Source: Gammaproteobacteria bacterium
GTDB taxonomy: Bacteria; Pseudomonadota; Gammaproteobacteria; Steroidobacterales; BM003
DNA length: 14,858 nt
NCBI GenBank assembly: GCA_026193125.1
Contig: JAPHSC010000312.1
Location: forward strand, 1 to 14,858
Direction: 5' to 3'
The stretch's first letter is position 1, and the number at the start of each line of letters is the position of its first letter. A model generated the notes under the pieces. The model did no database searches and was not told where the DNA came from. It was given only the letters and a program-made list of their open reading frames with translations. Of the stretch, positions 1-6,804 are shown one piece after another. The position numbers and the translations under genes were made by a program.

Positions 1-1064
1 ATGAATGCCACAAACATGGTGCCGCCAAAACGTCCGTACAGGTCATCCCCGACCATGCTGTCCCGTAACAAGTCCGAGAATCCGACCAGGATTTCCTCGC
101 TGGCCATGGGGCCGATGCTGTCGATGATGTCGCGAAATTTATCCAGGGTGAAGTAGAGCAGGGCACTGACTCCGCCACGCGCCGGCTGGGCCATGCGGTG
201 CTTGAGATGCTCAATGAAATGATTGCGGTTGTAAAGACCGGTGGCGACGTCCAGATTGGCCAGCCGCTCAAGCTTTTGCTCTGGCGCCTGTTGCGCGGCT
301 TTGCGCGCAGGAATACACAGGCGCACCGAGGGTTCGCCGTCAAATTCTGCCTGGGTCAGTTGCAGCACCAGGGAAAGCGTGGAACCGTCGCTCAGCACGC
401 CCTGGGCCTTCAGGTCATGGCCGCTCCATTTTCCCTTGACGCAGGCGGTCAGGGCGCCCTTGATAGCGGCGTGACTTTGTTGATCAAACAGATCCATGAC
501 CGGCGTACCGGCCAGGTCCTCCGCTTCGGCGTAGCCAAACAATTCCAGCCAGGCAGCATTGGCGCTGACCACGATGCCCTCGCTGAGCTGGGCGATCGCA
601 TCCGCCGAGCCCTCCAGGAAGCTTTCCAGTTGCTGCCGGTCCTGGCTGGCCGAGCTCAGGGTCCGGTTAAGTACGCGCTCCAGGCGGAAGCTGCGCAGTT
701 CACGGGTGGCCACGGCAATCAGCCTGTTGCCGTGGGACAGGGAAACTGAATCGTTTGCGCCCTCGCGCATGGCCCTGGCAATGGTGTCTTCGTCCAGCGA
801 GTCACGCACCTCAAGTATGGGTACACCCGGCGCCCAGGTATTGCGCAGGTCGGCGATGGCTTTGATGTGTAGCCCGGTCTGCTCGGTTAGCACCAGGATC
901 AATTCAGGGTTGATCTGGCCAAGTGCCTCGGCCAGGTCATTCAGGTCCGATATCAGGGTGCAATGCACCGGATGGCCCCCATTACGCAGGGTCCGATTGA
1001 TGGATTCGGCCTTCTCGGGGGTCTTGGCGATGACGATTAGCGGAACGCCGGCTTCCTGATTCAA
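1..1064 (-). CDS. FimX-like protein: pseudo-receiver, PAS and degenerate GGDEF domains (C-terminus outside window)
   Basis: The first 354 codons are visible; the rest lies beyond the left edge. Residues about 8-115 look like a receiver fold, but the expected phospho-acceptor Asp after the third strand is missing (ELILVLTEQTG), so it is a pseudo-receiver. Residues about 145-255 resemble a PAS domain (GIVVSANAAWLELFGY). From about 265 a GGDEF domain begins (DVATGLYNRNHF). Its signature is GGTMF at 347-351 instead of GGDEF, and the inhibitory RxxD site reads VGDD, so diguanylate cyclase activity is very unlikely. This order matches FimX, a c-di-GMP effector of type IV pilus assembly in which a catalytically weak EAL domain follows; that part cannot be seen here. 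The start is TTG at 1064-1062, chosen because GGAGG lies 7 bases upstream at 1076-1072. It is transcribed divergently from efp. Domain layout is firm; equating it with FimX is inference. Confidence 0.85.
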   Translation of the reverse strand, partial: MNQEAGVPLIVIAKTPEKAESINRTLRNGGHPVHCTLISDLNDLAEALGQINPELILVLTEQTGLHIKAIADLRNTWAPGVPILEVRDSLDEDTIARAMREGANDSVSLSHGNRLIAVATRELRSFRLERVLNRTLSSASQDRQQLESFLEGSADAIAQLSEGIVVSANAAWLELFGYAEAEDLAGTPVMDLFDQQSHAAIKGALTACVKGKWSGHDLKAQGVLSDGSTLSLVLQLTQAEFDGEPSVRLCIPARKAAQQAPEQKLERLANLDVATGLYNRNHFIEHLKHRMAQPARGGVSALLYFTLDKFRDIIDSIGPMASEEILVGFSDLLRDSMVGDDLYGRFGGTMFVAF

Positions 1065-1446
1065 TTCCTGTCCTCCGGATACTGTGCAGCGTGAGGGTTG
1101 GGTTATACGGTGCTCCAGCACCTTGCGCCGGGGTGGAAGTGTATCATCAGATTCCATCACCGGGGGACTTGGCCCGGTGCACAGCCGGTGGTCCTGGATA
1201 CGCTGCGCCCGGGACGCGCGCCTGGCAATGCCATGGCCTGCTCGAGTACCGGCATCGCGCGCTCGAAGAATCCTGCCCCCGTGTTGTTAATGTCGGAGCT
1301 TGCCGGCTTGAGTCCGGGTCTTTTTGGCTCTTGTGGCTGCGCCCGGAACAATTCCAGGGTTCTCCGGGCAGGAATCTTGGTATTATTGGCGGCTTTCACC
1401 GGGGTCTGGATCCCCGGGACAACCGCCCCTGACAGGACAACACACC
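1065..1446. other. divergent intergenic spacer between the FimX-like gene and efp
   Basis: This 382-base stretch separates two divergent genes and holds no convincing gene. An 80-codon open frame on the minus strand (1157-1399) has no recognisable motif, no clear ribosome binding site and scattered codon choice. The right part carries the efp promoter candidate. The left part holds a TATAAC-like minus-strand -10 box (plus-strand bases 1102-1107) with no recognisable -35, which could serve the FimX-like gene. epmB, often divergent from efp in enteric bacteria, is not here. Confidence 0.6.
1378..1386 (+). promoter_or_regulatory. extended -10 promoter candidate for efp
   Basis: TGG directly precedes TATTAT (1381-1386), giving the extended -10 pattern TGn plus a five-of-six -10 hexamer. 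The -35 region shows no consensus, as is common for extended -10 promoters. A start site near 1393 would leave a leader of about 54 bases before the efp ATG. Confidence 0.5.
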
Positions 1447-2016
1447 ATGGCCAGCTATCAAACCAACGAATTTCGCTCCGGACTCAAGATTTTGCTGGAT
1501 GGTGATCCCTATACCATCGTGGAAAATGAATTCGTAAAGCCGGGCAAAGGCCAGGCGTTCAACCGTGTGCGGGTTCGCAATCTGAAGAATGGCCGGGTAG
1601 TGGATAAGACCTTCAAGTCTGGTGAGAGCGTGGAAGCTGCCGACGTGGTCGAGATGGACATGCAATACCTCTATAGCGACGGCGAGTTCTGGCATTTCAT
1701 GGATCCTTCCAGCTATGAGCAATACGCCGCCGAGGCTGCCGCGGTGGGTGACAGTTTGAAGTGGTTAAAAGAAGAAGACGTCTGCATGGTCACGCTGTGG
1801 AATAACTCGCCCCTGCTGGTCACGGCACCCAATTTCGTGGAGTTGACCATCACCGAGACGGATCCGGGTTTGCGGGGTGACACCGCCCAGGGCGGCGTCA
1901 AGCCTGCCAAGCTGGAGACCGGTGCGGTGGTGCGTGTGCCCCTGTTCCTGGAGCAGGGCGAGGTGATCAAGGTTGACACTCGCAACGGCGAGTACGTTTC
2001 CCGGGTAAAGGACTGA
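1447..2016 (+). CDS. efp: elongation factor P
   Basis: A 189-residue EF-P (family about 188). EF-P binds between the ribosomal P and E sites and speeds peptide bond formation at polyproline stretches. The N-terminal KOW-like domain carries the loop VKPGKGQAF with Lys34 at the tip, the residue that receives (R)-beta-lysine in gammaproteobacteria. The C-terminal half has the conserved NFVELTITETDPGLRGDT and ends GEYVSRVKD, as in the Escherichia coli protein. The start ATG was chosen because MASYQTNEFRSGLKI aligns with the family N-terminus; the frame stays open upstream to 1324 but that extension has no homology. The next gene encodes EpmA, the enzyme that modifies Lys34, 19 bases downstream, so the pair is almost certainly one transcript. 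Confidence 0.98.
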   Translation: MASYQTNEFRSGLKILLDGDPYTIVENEFVKPGKGQAFNRVRVRNLKNGRVVDKTFKSGESVEAADVVEMDMQYLYSDGEFWHFMDPSSYEQYAAEAAAVGDSLKWLKEEDVCMVTLWNNSPLLVTAPNFVELTITETDPGLRGDTAQGGVKPAKLETGAVVRVPLFLEQGEVIKVDTRNGEYVSRVKD

Positions 2017-2030
2017 CCGGACCACGGTCA
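2014..2030 (+). promoter_or_regulatory. hairpin at the efp-epmA junction
   Basis: A perfect inverted repeat TGACCG - 5 bases - CGGTCA. Its left arm begins with the efp TGA stop codon and its right arm ends 5 bases before the epmA ATG. It has no following T run, so it is not a terminator. Its position suggests that it masks the epmA ribosome binding region until ribosomes finishing efp melt it. The regulatory role is inference. Confidence 0.45.
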
Positions 2031-2035
2031 CAGGT

Positions 2036-3010
2036 ATGACTGAATCCGACAGTTGGCGACCCACGGCTGCGCTGGAGGTATTGCGTCTGCGTGCCGCCAT
2101 GCTGTCCAGGGCACGAGCCTTTTTTGCGCAGCGTGACGTACTGGAGGTCGAGACCCCGGTATTGTCGATAGCCGGCACCACGGACCCGAATATCCAGAGC
2201 CTGACCACGCGGGTGTCGGGTTTCCCCGGGACTCTGTATTTGCATACCTCGCCCGAGTTTCCGATGAAACGCTTGCTGGCCGCTGGAAGCGGCGATATCT
2301 ACCAGTTCGCCAGGGTGTTCAGGGATGGCGAGACCGGGCGCAGGCATAATCCCGAGTTCACCCTGCTTGAGTACTACCGGCTCGGTATGGATCACCACGC
2401 CTTGATGGACGACGTGGCTGAACTTGTTGGTTGCCTGCTGGGCGACGAGCATGGTGCCATTGCCTGTCGGCGCATGAGTTACCGGGATGCCTTCATGCAG
2501 GCGGTAGAGCTTGATCCGATGACTGCCGACCGGGCCTTGTTACTCGAAACCCTGTCGCGCCACGGCGTGCCGCTGCCGGTCGATCCGTTGTCTGCAGCGC
2601 AGTTGACGGATTTGATTATGGCTACCCTGGTGTCGCCGGGGCTGGGCAGGGAGCAGCCATGCTTTGTCTACGATTTCCCGGTAGACCAGGCCGCGCTGGC
2701 GCGCATTCGTGCCGGGCACCCACCGGTTGCCGAGCGTTTCGAGTTATTTTTCCAGGGCATGGAACTGGCTAACGGATTCCACGAGTTGTGCGACCAGCGG
2801 GAACAGCGCCGGCGCTTTGCGCAGGACAATGCGCTGCGGGTGCAGGAAGGTCTGCCCCAGGTCACTGCCGATGAGCGTATGTTACAGGCGCTGGACAGTG
2901 GATTGCCGGACTGCGCCGGGGTAGCTGTGGGTTTTGACCGAATGGTCATGTTGGCCGCGGGCGCCAGGCAGCTGTCTGAGGTGCTGGCTTTCGCTATCCT
3001 GCGAGCCTAA
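2036..3010 (+). CDS. epmA: EF-P (R)-beta-lysine ligase EpmA (PoxA/GenX)
   Basis: A 324-residue class II lysyl-tRNA synthetase paralogue without the N-terminal anticodon-binding domain, the hallmark of EpmA (about 325 residues). It activates (R)-beta-lysine with ATP and joins it to Lys34 of EF-P in the cytoplasm. Visible signatures are motif 1 (DVLEVETPVLS, near residue 35), the YLHTSPEFPMKRLLA segment (68-82), motif 2 (RVFRDGETGRRHNPEF, from 93), the ELANGFHEL substrate-pocket segment, and motif 3 (GVAVGFDRMVMLAAGA) near the C-terminus. It ends in RA like E. coli EpmA. The ribosome binding site is weak (CAGGT next to the ATG), which fits coupling to efp. EpmB, the lysine 2,3-aminomutase that makes beta-lysine, is not in this window. 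Confidence 0.97.
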   Translation: MTESDSWRPTAALEVLRLRAAMLSRARAFFAQRDVLEVETPVLSIAGTTDPNIQSLTTRVSGFPGTLYLHTSPEFPMKRLLAAGSGDIYQFARVFRDGETGRRHNPEFTLLEYYRLGMDHHALMDDVAELVGCLLGDEHGAIACRRMSYRDAFMQAVELDPMTADRALLLETLSRHGVPLPVDPLSAAQLTDLIMATLVSPGLGREQPCFVYDFPVDQAALARIRAGHPPVAERFELFFQGMELANGFHELCDQREQRRRFAQDNALRVQEGLPQVTADERMLQALDSGLPDCAGVAVGFDRMVMLAAGARQLSEVLAFAILRA

Positions 3011-3180
3011 GGAGCCTCCGATCTATTCATGAACTCGTATCTTGCGTCTAAAAAATTCATCTTCGGTGTTGCCAATCTTCGCAATAGAACCACTATTGCG
3101 TGCGATCGGCGCCTTGAATCTGAATCTTTTCGCCTGCAATCTACTTCGTGCAGAACAAATCAGAGGCTCCTGAGTCTCGC
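3001..3180 (-). repeat. 180-base imperfect palindrome, possible minus-strand structured RNA or MITE-like element
   Basis: The outer arms 3001-3028 and 3153-3180 pair over 28 bases with five mismatches, including a perfect core AGGAGCCTC (3010-3018) with GAGGCTCCT (3163-3171). Further pairs nest inside: 3037-3045 with 3136-3144 (tandem GA/GA mismatch on the minus strand), 3050-3059 with 3121-3130, 3071-3077 with 3104-3110, and a perfect 8-base tip hairpin CGCAATAG/CTATTGCG (3080-3087, 3093-3100) with a 5-base loop. The five transition mismatches all become G-U pairs in minus-strand RNA and A-C clashes in plus-strand RNA. The left end overlaps the last codons of epmA. No coding sense or known repeat family was recognised. 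It could be a folded small RNA, an mRNA stabiliser, or a palindromic non-autonomous mobile element. Confidence 0.65.
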
Positions 3181-3211
3181 TCCTTAGCCAATTATCGGGG
3201 GACCGCGCTGT

Positions 3212-3706
3212 ATGAGTTTTCAACTGGCACTGCCCGAATATAACGACCAGGACTTTTATCCGGACCTGGCAGGGCAGGCGCAAGCGCTGCTTAGTGGCGA
3301 GAACGACCCGGTGGCCAATGCGGCAAATCTTTCCGCTTTGTTGTTCCATGCCCTGCCGACCATCAACTGGGCCGGGTTTTATTTCGTGCAGGAGGACCAG
3401 TTGGTACTCGGGCCCTTCCAGGGCCTGCCCGCCTGTGTCCGCATTGCCTTGGGCAGGGGGGTCTGCGGCACCGCTGCCCGGTCAGGCCAAACCCAGCGGG
3501 TCGACGATGTGTACGACTTCCCGGGGCACATTGCCTGTGATGCAGCCTCCAGGTCAGAAATCGTGATTCCGCTGTTCCGCGACGCAAAGGTGATGGGGGT
3601 AATGGATATCGACAGCCCTGAACCCGGGCGATTCAGCGCCAGGGACCAGGCCGGGCTGGAAGTCCTGGCCCGGCTGTTCGAATCCTCTTTGTCGAGCGCA
3701 AGCTAG
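3212..3706 (+). CDS. msrC: free methionine-(R)-sulfoxide reductase (GAF domain)
   Basis: A 164-residue single GAF-domain protein of the fRMsr (YebR) family, which reduces free methionine-R-sulfoxide in the cytoplasm using thioredoxin-type electron donors. The signatures NWAGFYF, LGPFQG, ACVRI, GRGVCGTA, HIACDAAS and SEIVIPLF are all present. Cys75, Cys85 and Cys109 have the same spacing (10 and 24) as Cys84, Cys94 and Cys118 of the E. coli enzyme, so the catalytic and resolving cysteines are intact. The ATG follows GGGGGA at 3197-3202 with a 9-base spacer. The gene is separated from epmA by the palindrome at 3001-3180 and converges on psd. Whether it shares the efp-epmA transcript is unclear. 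Confidence 0.95.
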   Translation: MSFQLALPEYNDQDFYPDLAGQAQALLSGENDPVANAANLSALLFHALPTINWAGFYFVQEDQLVLGPFQGLPACVRIALGRGVCGTAARSGQTQRVDDVYDFPGHIACDAASRSEIVIPLFRDAKVMGVMDIDSPEPGRFSARDQAGLEVLARLFESSLSSAS

Positions 3707-3752
3707 CGGGAACCGTTGTCAGGTTCTACCGTCGTTCTAATCATCGAGTGGC

Positions 3753-4634
3753 TTATTCGCCCGCGGTGGCCAGCAGTTGGCCCATGCAAATCCGTGTGCC
3801 GGCAGCCAGTTTTTTCTGCCACTGGTAGGTACCCCTGGGCATCAGCAGGATCACCGTGGATCCCATGTTAAAGCGCCCCATTTCTTCACCTTGCACCAGG
3901 CGGATGGGCGTTTCATCCTCGTAGTCGCTGCGGGTAATCTCGCCGGGGCCGCCGGGTGTGATTTCGCCTGCCCACACGGTCTCGATGCTGCCGACAAATA
4001 TGGCTCCAACCAGCACCATGACCATGGGACCGTGCTCGGTGTCGAAAGTACACACCACTCGCTCGTTGCGTGAGAACAAACCCGGCACCCCGCGCACGGT
4101 AGCCTCGTTCACGCTGAACAACCTTCCCGGAATATAGGTCATGGATTTGAGCTTGCCGCTCACGGGCATATGAATTCGATGGTAATCAGATGGCGTCAGG
4201 TAGAGGGTAGCGAACTCGCCGCCATAAAACTGCTTCGCCAGGTCTTCGTCACCCCCGAGCAACCGTGCCACCGTGTAGGAACTGCCCTTGGCCTGCAGAA
4301 TTCGCTGGCCATCAATGTAGCCCAGCTGGCTGATTTTGCCATCCACAGGGCTGGCCAGGTTGTGCGTCCCGAACGCTACCGGACGTGCCTCCTCATTCAG
4401 CGCACGGGTAAAAAAGTCGTTGAAGCACGCGAAATCATCGGCGCGCCGGCGTTTGGCGTCGCTCATCTCTACCTTGTACTGTCCGATAAACCAGCGGATC
4501 AGCAGGTTCTTGACCACCGGTGTTCGCACCCGCATCAGCCAGTGGACGATACGGGAAAGACCATGCTGGGGTAGCAGGTACTGCATGGAAACAAACAGCC
4601 ATTCGGCCACGGCCGAGCCCTTTTTCTGATTCAT
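3753..4634 (-). CDS. psd: phosphatidylserine decarboxylase proenzyme
   Basis: A 293-residue type I Psd. It is an inner-membrane enzyme that converts phosphatidylserine to phosphatidylethanolamine, the last step of its synthesis. Family landmarks are ASPVDGKISQLG with catalytic Asp98, YHRIHMP with His155, and the self-cleavage site near the C-terminus, where Gly258-Ser259 should split to give beta and alpha chains and the pyruvoyl group. The site reads NMGSTV, with Met in place of the common Leu of LGST. The ATG is preceded by AGGG seven bases upstream. It is last in a minus-strand operon, 9 bases after the PCu(A)C gene, so a phospholipid gene shares a transcript with two copper-delivery genes. 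It converges with msrC across 46 bases holding no strong terminator. Confidence 0.97.
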   Translation of the reverse strand: MNQKKGSAVAEWLFVSMQYLLPQHGLSRIVHWLMRVRTPVVKNLLIRWFIGQYKVEMSDAKRRRADDFACFNDFFTRALNEEARPVAFGTHNLASPVDGKISQLGYIDGQRILQAKGSSYTVARLLGGDEDLAKQFYGGEFATLYLTPSDYHRIHMPVSGKLKSMTYIPGRLFSVNEATVRGVPGLFSRNERVVCTFDTEHGPMVMVLVGAIFVGSIETVWAGEITPGGPGEITRSDYEDETPIRLVQGEEMGRFNMGSTVILLMPRGTYQWQKKLAAGTRICMGQLLATAGE

Positions 4635-4643
4635 TACGCTACC

Positions 4644-5090
4644 CTAATGATGTGAGTGCTCATCGCTTGCGCGCACCGGAGCGGTGAGTTGCAGCTGGCT
4701 GCCGTCAGCGAACTGCAGATGGATGGATACCTGGTCACCGGACGCCAGCGCTCTTCTCGGCGCGATCAACATCAGGTGCCTGGCGCCAGGGCTGAAGGTC
4801 AGGCTGCCACCCGCCGGGATGGTCAGGTTTGCTTCCTGGCGCATGCGCATGACATCGTTTTCCATCACCGAAATATGAAATTCCACGGCGGAAAAATCAG
4901 GGCTGCTGGCGTCACTGAGCGTAAGGTCGGTGGCGGAAGGGTTGTGCAGGACCAGGTAGCCGGCAAGCATGTTCATGCCGGGCGGGGGTTCGCGTACCCA
5001 GGGATCTTCCGCATAGGGAGGCTGTGCCGGTTTCGCACATCCGCCCAGGACCGTCATCGCCAGCAGCAGGACAGGCACATACCGCATCAT
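4644..5090 (-). CDS. PCu(A)C-type copper chaperone lipoprotein (DUF461)
   Basis: A 148-residue periplasmic copper chaperone. The N-terminus is a lipoprotein signal with lipobox VLGGC and Cys18 as the expected lipidated residue. The family motif H-X10-M-X21-H-X-M is present exactly: His72, Met83, His105 and Met107, the Cu(I) ligands. The C-terminus DEHSHH adds extra potential metal ligands. PCu(A)C proteins hand copper to the CuA centre of cytochrome c oxidase, directly or through Sco. The start codon overlaps the end of the upstream sco gene by 4 bases, giving translational coupling and supporting joint function. Family assignment is firm; the client oxidase is not visible. Confidence 0.94.
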   Translation of the reverse strand: MMRYVPVLLLAMTVLGGCAKPAQPPYAEDPWVREPPPGMNMLAGYLVLHNPSATDLTLSDASSPDFSAVEFHISVMENDVMRMRQEANLTIPAGGSLTFSPGARHLMLIAPRRALASGDQVSIHLQFADGSQLQLTAPVRASDEHSHH

Positions 5091-5719
5091 TGTTGCTCAC
5101 CCAGGTAGTGGATAATCTTGGTGTAGTCCCCGGCGATCCCCTCGACGCTGTGCGGAGCGGAAAACACTGCATTGAACTCGACCCGGGGATTGAGCAGGAA
5201 CAGCGCGGCACTGTGGTCCATCGTATAGCCACCTTGCGCGTAGGGCACTTTCTGGAAAGCCACGCCAAGCTGGCCCGCCAGGGCGGTCACCTGGTCCAGG
5301 TCACCGGTGAGGCCCAGAAAGTCCGCGCTAAAATGCCCGACATAGGCGCGCATGATATCCGGAGTGTCGCGTTCCGGATCAATGCTTACAAACACCATTC
5401 GAGGGCGCGCAGCTTCAGGTAGCGCGCGCAGTACCTCGCTCACCTGGCCCATCATCGCCAGCGTCGTGGGGCAGACATCGGGGCACTGGGTGAAGCCGAA
5501 AAATAACAGGTTCCAGCGACCCTCGAGTCTGTCGATCGGGAATTCTCTGCCATCCTGGTCAAGCAGGACCACCGTGCCCAATGGTCGCGGTGATTGCAGC
5601 AAGGTGGCCTCGGTCTCCGGCGGGGTTGCCGGCTTGGCCAGCTGCAGTTGCAACCAAAGCCCGGCCGCCACTGCCAGTGCCGCCACGCCAATGAATAATG
5701 CTATGCGTTGGAATCCCAT
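5087..5719 (-). CDS. SCO1/SenC family copper chaperone
   Basis: A 210-residue Sco protein with a thioredoxin fold on the periplasmic face of the inner membrane, involved in assembling the CuA site of cytochrome c oxidase. A single N-terminal membrane anchor covers residues about 5-24. The copper site is complete: FTQCPDVCP gives Cys79 and Cys83 (CxxxC), and YTMDHSAALFLL gives His169. The SIDPERDTP segment typical of the family is also present. The ATG follows AAAGGA at good spacing. It is the first gene of the minus-strand operon sco - PCu(A)C - psd and diverges from prmB. The oxidase itself may lie elsewhere, since nothing upstream on this strand encodes it here. Confidence 0.95.
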   Translation of the reverse strand: MGFQRIALFIGVAALAVAAGLWLQLQLAKPATPPETEATLLQSPRPLGTVVLLDQDGREFPIDRLEGRWNLLFFGFTQCPDVCPTTLAMMGQVSEVLRALPEAARPRMVFVSIDPERDTPDIMRAYVGHFSADFLGLTGDLDQVTALAGQLGVAFQKVPYAQGGYTMDHSAALFLLNPRVEFNAVFSAPHSVEGIAGDYTKIIHYLGEQQ

Positions 5720-5782
5720 GATTTTCCTTTAGTACTTGAAGCGTTCACGCCGCCGCTGATCCGGTGAGCATCCAGGCCCGCA

Positions 5783-5791
5783 ATTATCGCA
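5783..5791 (-). promoter_or_regulatory. extended -10 promoter candidate for the sco operon
   Basis: Read on the minus strand, TGC directly precedes GATAAT, an extended -10 pattern with a five-of-six hexamer. The -35 region has no consensus. A start near 5776 would give a leader of about 57 bases. The divergent prmB promoter must lie in the same 137-base spacer; TATCAT at 5821-5826 is a weak candidate. Confidence 0.4.
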
Positions 5792-5856
5792 CAGGTCATA
5801 CAGTCCGGGCGTCGTTTGGGTATCATGGCGCGGTGACGATTTCTCCTGGAACTTCG

Positions 5857-6804
5857 ATGAGCAGTGACAGTATTCCCGCGCCGACGCCGATAACGGTGGA
5901 AGAACTGATTCGTCAGATGGCGGAAGAGTTGGACCGATCGGGTGTGTTTCTCGGGCATGGAACGGATGACCCCATCGATGAAGCCGCCTTTATGGTGTTC
6001 CATGTCATGGGTCTGGATCACGCGGAGGGCGAGCAAGCCTATATTCGGGAAGTACCGGAAGAACAGCGGCAAGAACTGCAGCTGTTGCTGCGGCGCCGGA
6101 TTCAGGAACGTATTCCCGCAGCTTACCTGCTCGGAAAAGCCTGGTTCTGCGGGTTGGATTTTTACGTGGATGAACGCGTTCTGGTGCCGCGGTCGCCCAT
6201 CGCCGAGCTGATAGGCGACGGTTTTCAACCCTGGATCGATCCAATACGGGTGAGGCGGGTGCTGGACCTGTGTACGGGCAGCGGTTGCATAGGCATCGCT
6301 GCCGCCATGGTCTTTCCCGAGGCACGGGTAGACCTGGCCGATCTGTCATTTGACGCGCTTGAGGTGGCCCGGATCAACGTCGAGCACCACGCGCTGGGCC
6401 AGCGGGTCTCGGTCTTGCAGGGTGATTTATTCGGCGCTGTGGGTACAAGCCGCTATGATGTGATCGTGTCCAATCCGCCATACGTGGCGAAGGAAGAGTT
6501 TCTCAGCCTGCCCGAGGAGTATGGCCGCGAACCCAGCCTGGGGCTGGTGGCGGGCGAGGATGGCCTGGACCTGGTGCGCAGTATTTTGGCCGAGGCCGCT
6601 GATCACCTGGAGCCGGGCGGTATTCTGGTAGTAGAGGTGGGTTCGGCCGAGCAGGCCCTGGAGAGGGCTTTTCCCGGCGTGCCGTTTACCTGGCTGGATT
6701 TCGAATATGGGGGTTCGGGTGTCTTTACCCTGACTCGGGATGAATTACTGGCCCACCAGGGTCAGTTCGTGGCCTCGCGCAAGGAGCCTGGCAATGTCCG
6801 GTAA
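5857..6804 (+). CDS. prmB: ribosomal protein uL3 glutamine N5-methyltransferase
   Basis: A 315-residue class I SAM-dependent methyltransferase. PrmB methylates the Gln side chain of ribosomal protein uL3 during large-subunit assembly. The SAM loop is DLCTGSGCIG (137-146) and the glutamine-binding motif is NPPY (206-209). The N-terminal helical part with FMVFHVMGLD and the segment EYGREPSLGLVAGEDGLD point to PrmB rather than the release-factor enzyme PrmC, and so does the neighbour aroC (prmB-aroC is a conserved pair). The chosen ATG gives a length close to the 310 residues of E. coli PrmB. An in-frame ATG 93 bases upstream adds a tail with no family resemblance. The end overlaps the aroC start by 11 bases. 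Confidence 0.95.
   Translation: MSSDSIPAPTPITVEELIRQMAEELDRSGVFLGHGTDDPIDEAAFMVFHVMGLDHAEGEQAYIREVPEEQRQELQLLLRRRIQERIPAAYLLGKAWFCGLDFYVDERVLVPRSPIAELIGDGFQPWIDPIRVRRVLDLCTGSGCIGIAAAMVFPEARVDLADLSFDALEVARINVEHHALGQRVSVLQGDLFGAVGTSRYDVIVSNPPYVAKEEFLSLPEEYGREPSLGLVAGEDGLDLVRSILAEAADHLEPGGILVVEVGSAEQALERAFPGVPFTWLDFEYGGSGVFTLTRDELLAHQGQFVASRKEPGNVR

Noticed and set aside
198..1059. Open frames on the plus strand over the left edge
   Set aside because: They are antisense to the FimX-like gene, which has clear PAS and GGDEF sequence on the minus strand.
1157..1399. An 80-codon minus-strand gene in the efp upstream region
   Set aside because: No ribosome binding site, motif or coding-like codon pattern was seen, and it does not resemble EpmB, the gene one might expect beside efp.
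3001..3180. Integron attC site
   Set aside because: It is a folded imperfect palindrome of suitable size, but no GTTRRRY / RYYYAAC core sites are present and no integrase or cassette is nearby.
2997..3184. TCCT directly flanking the palindrome on both sides as a target-site duplication
   Set aside because: Four bases can match by chance, and the left end of the palindrome encodes the native-looking RA terminus of EpmA, so an insertion exactly there is doubtful.
3023..3349. A 108-codon minus-strand open frame across the palindrome and the msrC start
   Set aside because: It has no family resemblance, and half of it is antisense to the well-supported msrC. The palindrome itself better explains the conserved-looking part.
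3710..3726. Terminator GAACC-7 bases-GGTTC between msrC and psd
   Set aside because: Only a 5-base stem with no T run in either direction; too weak to call.
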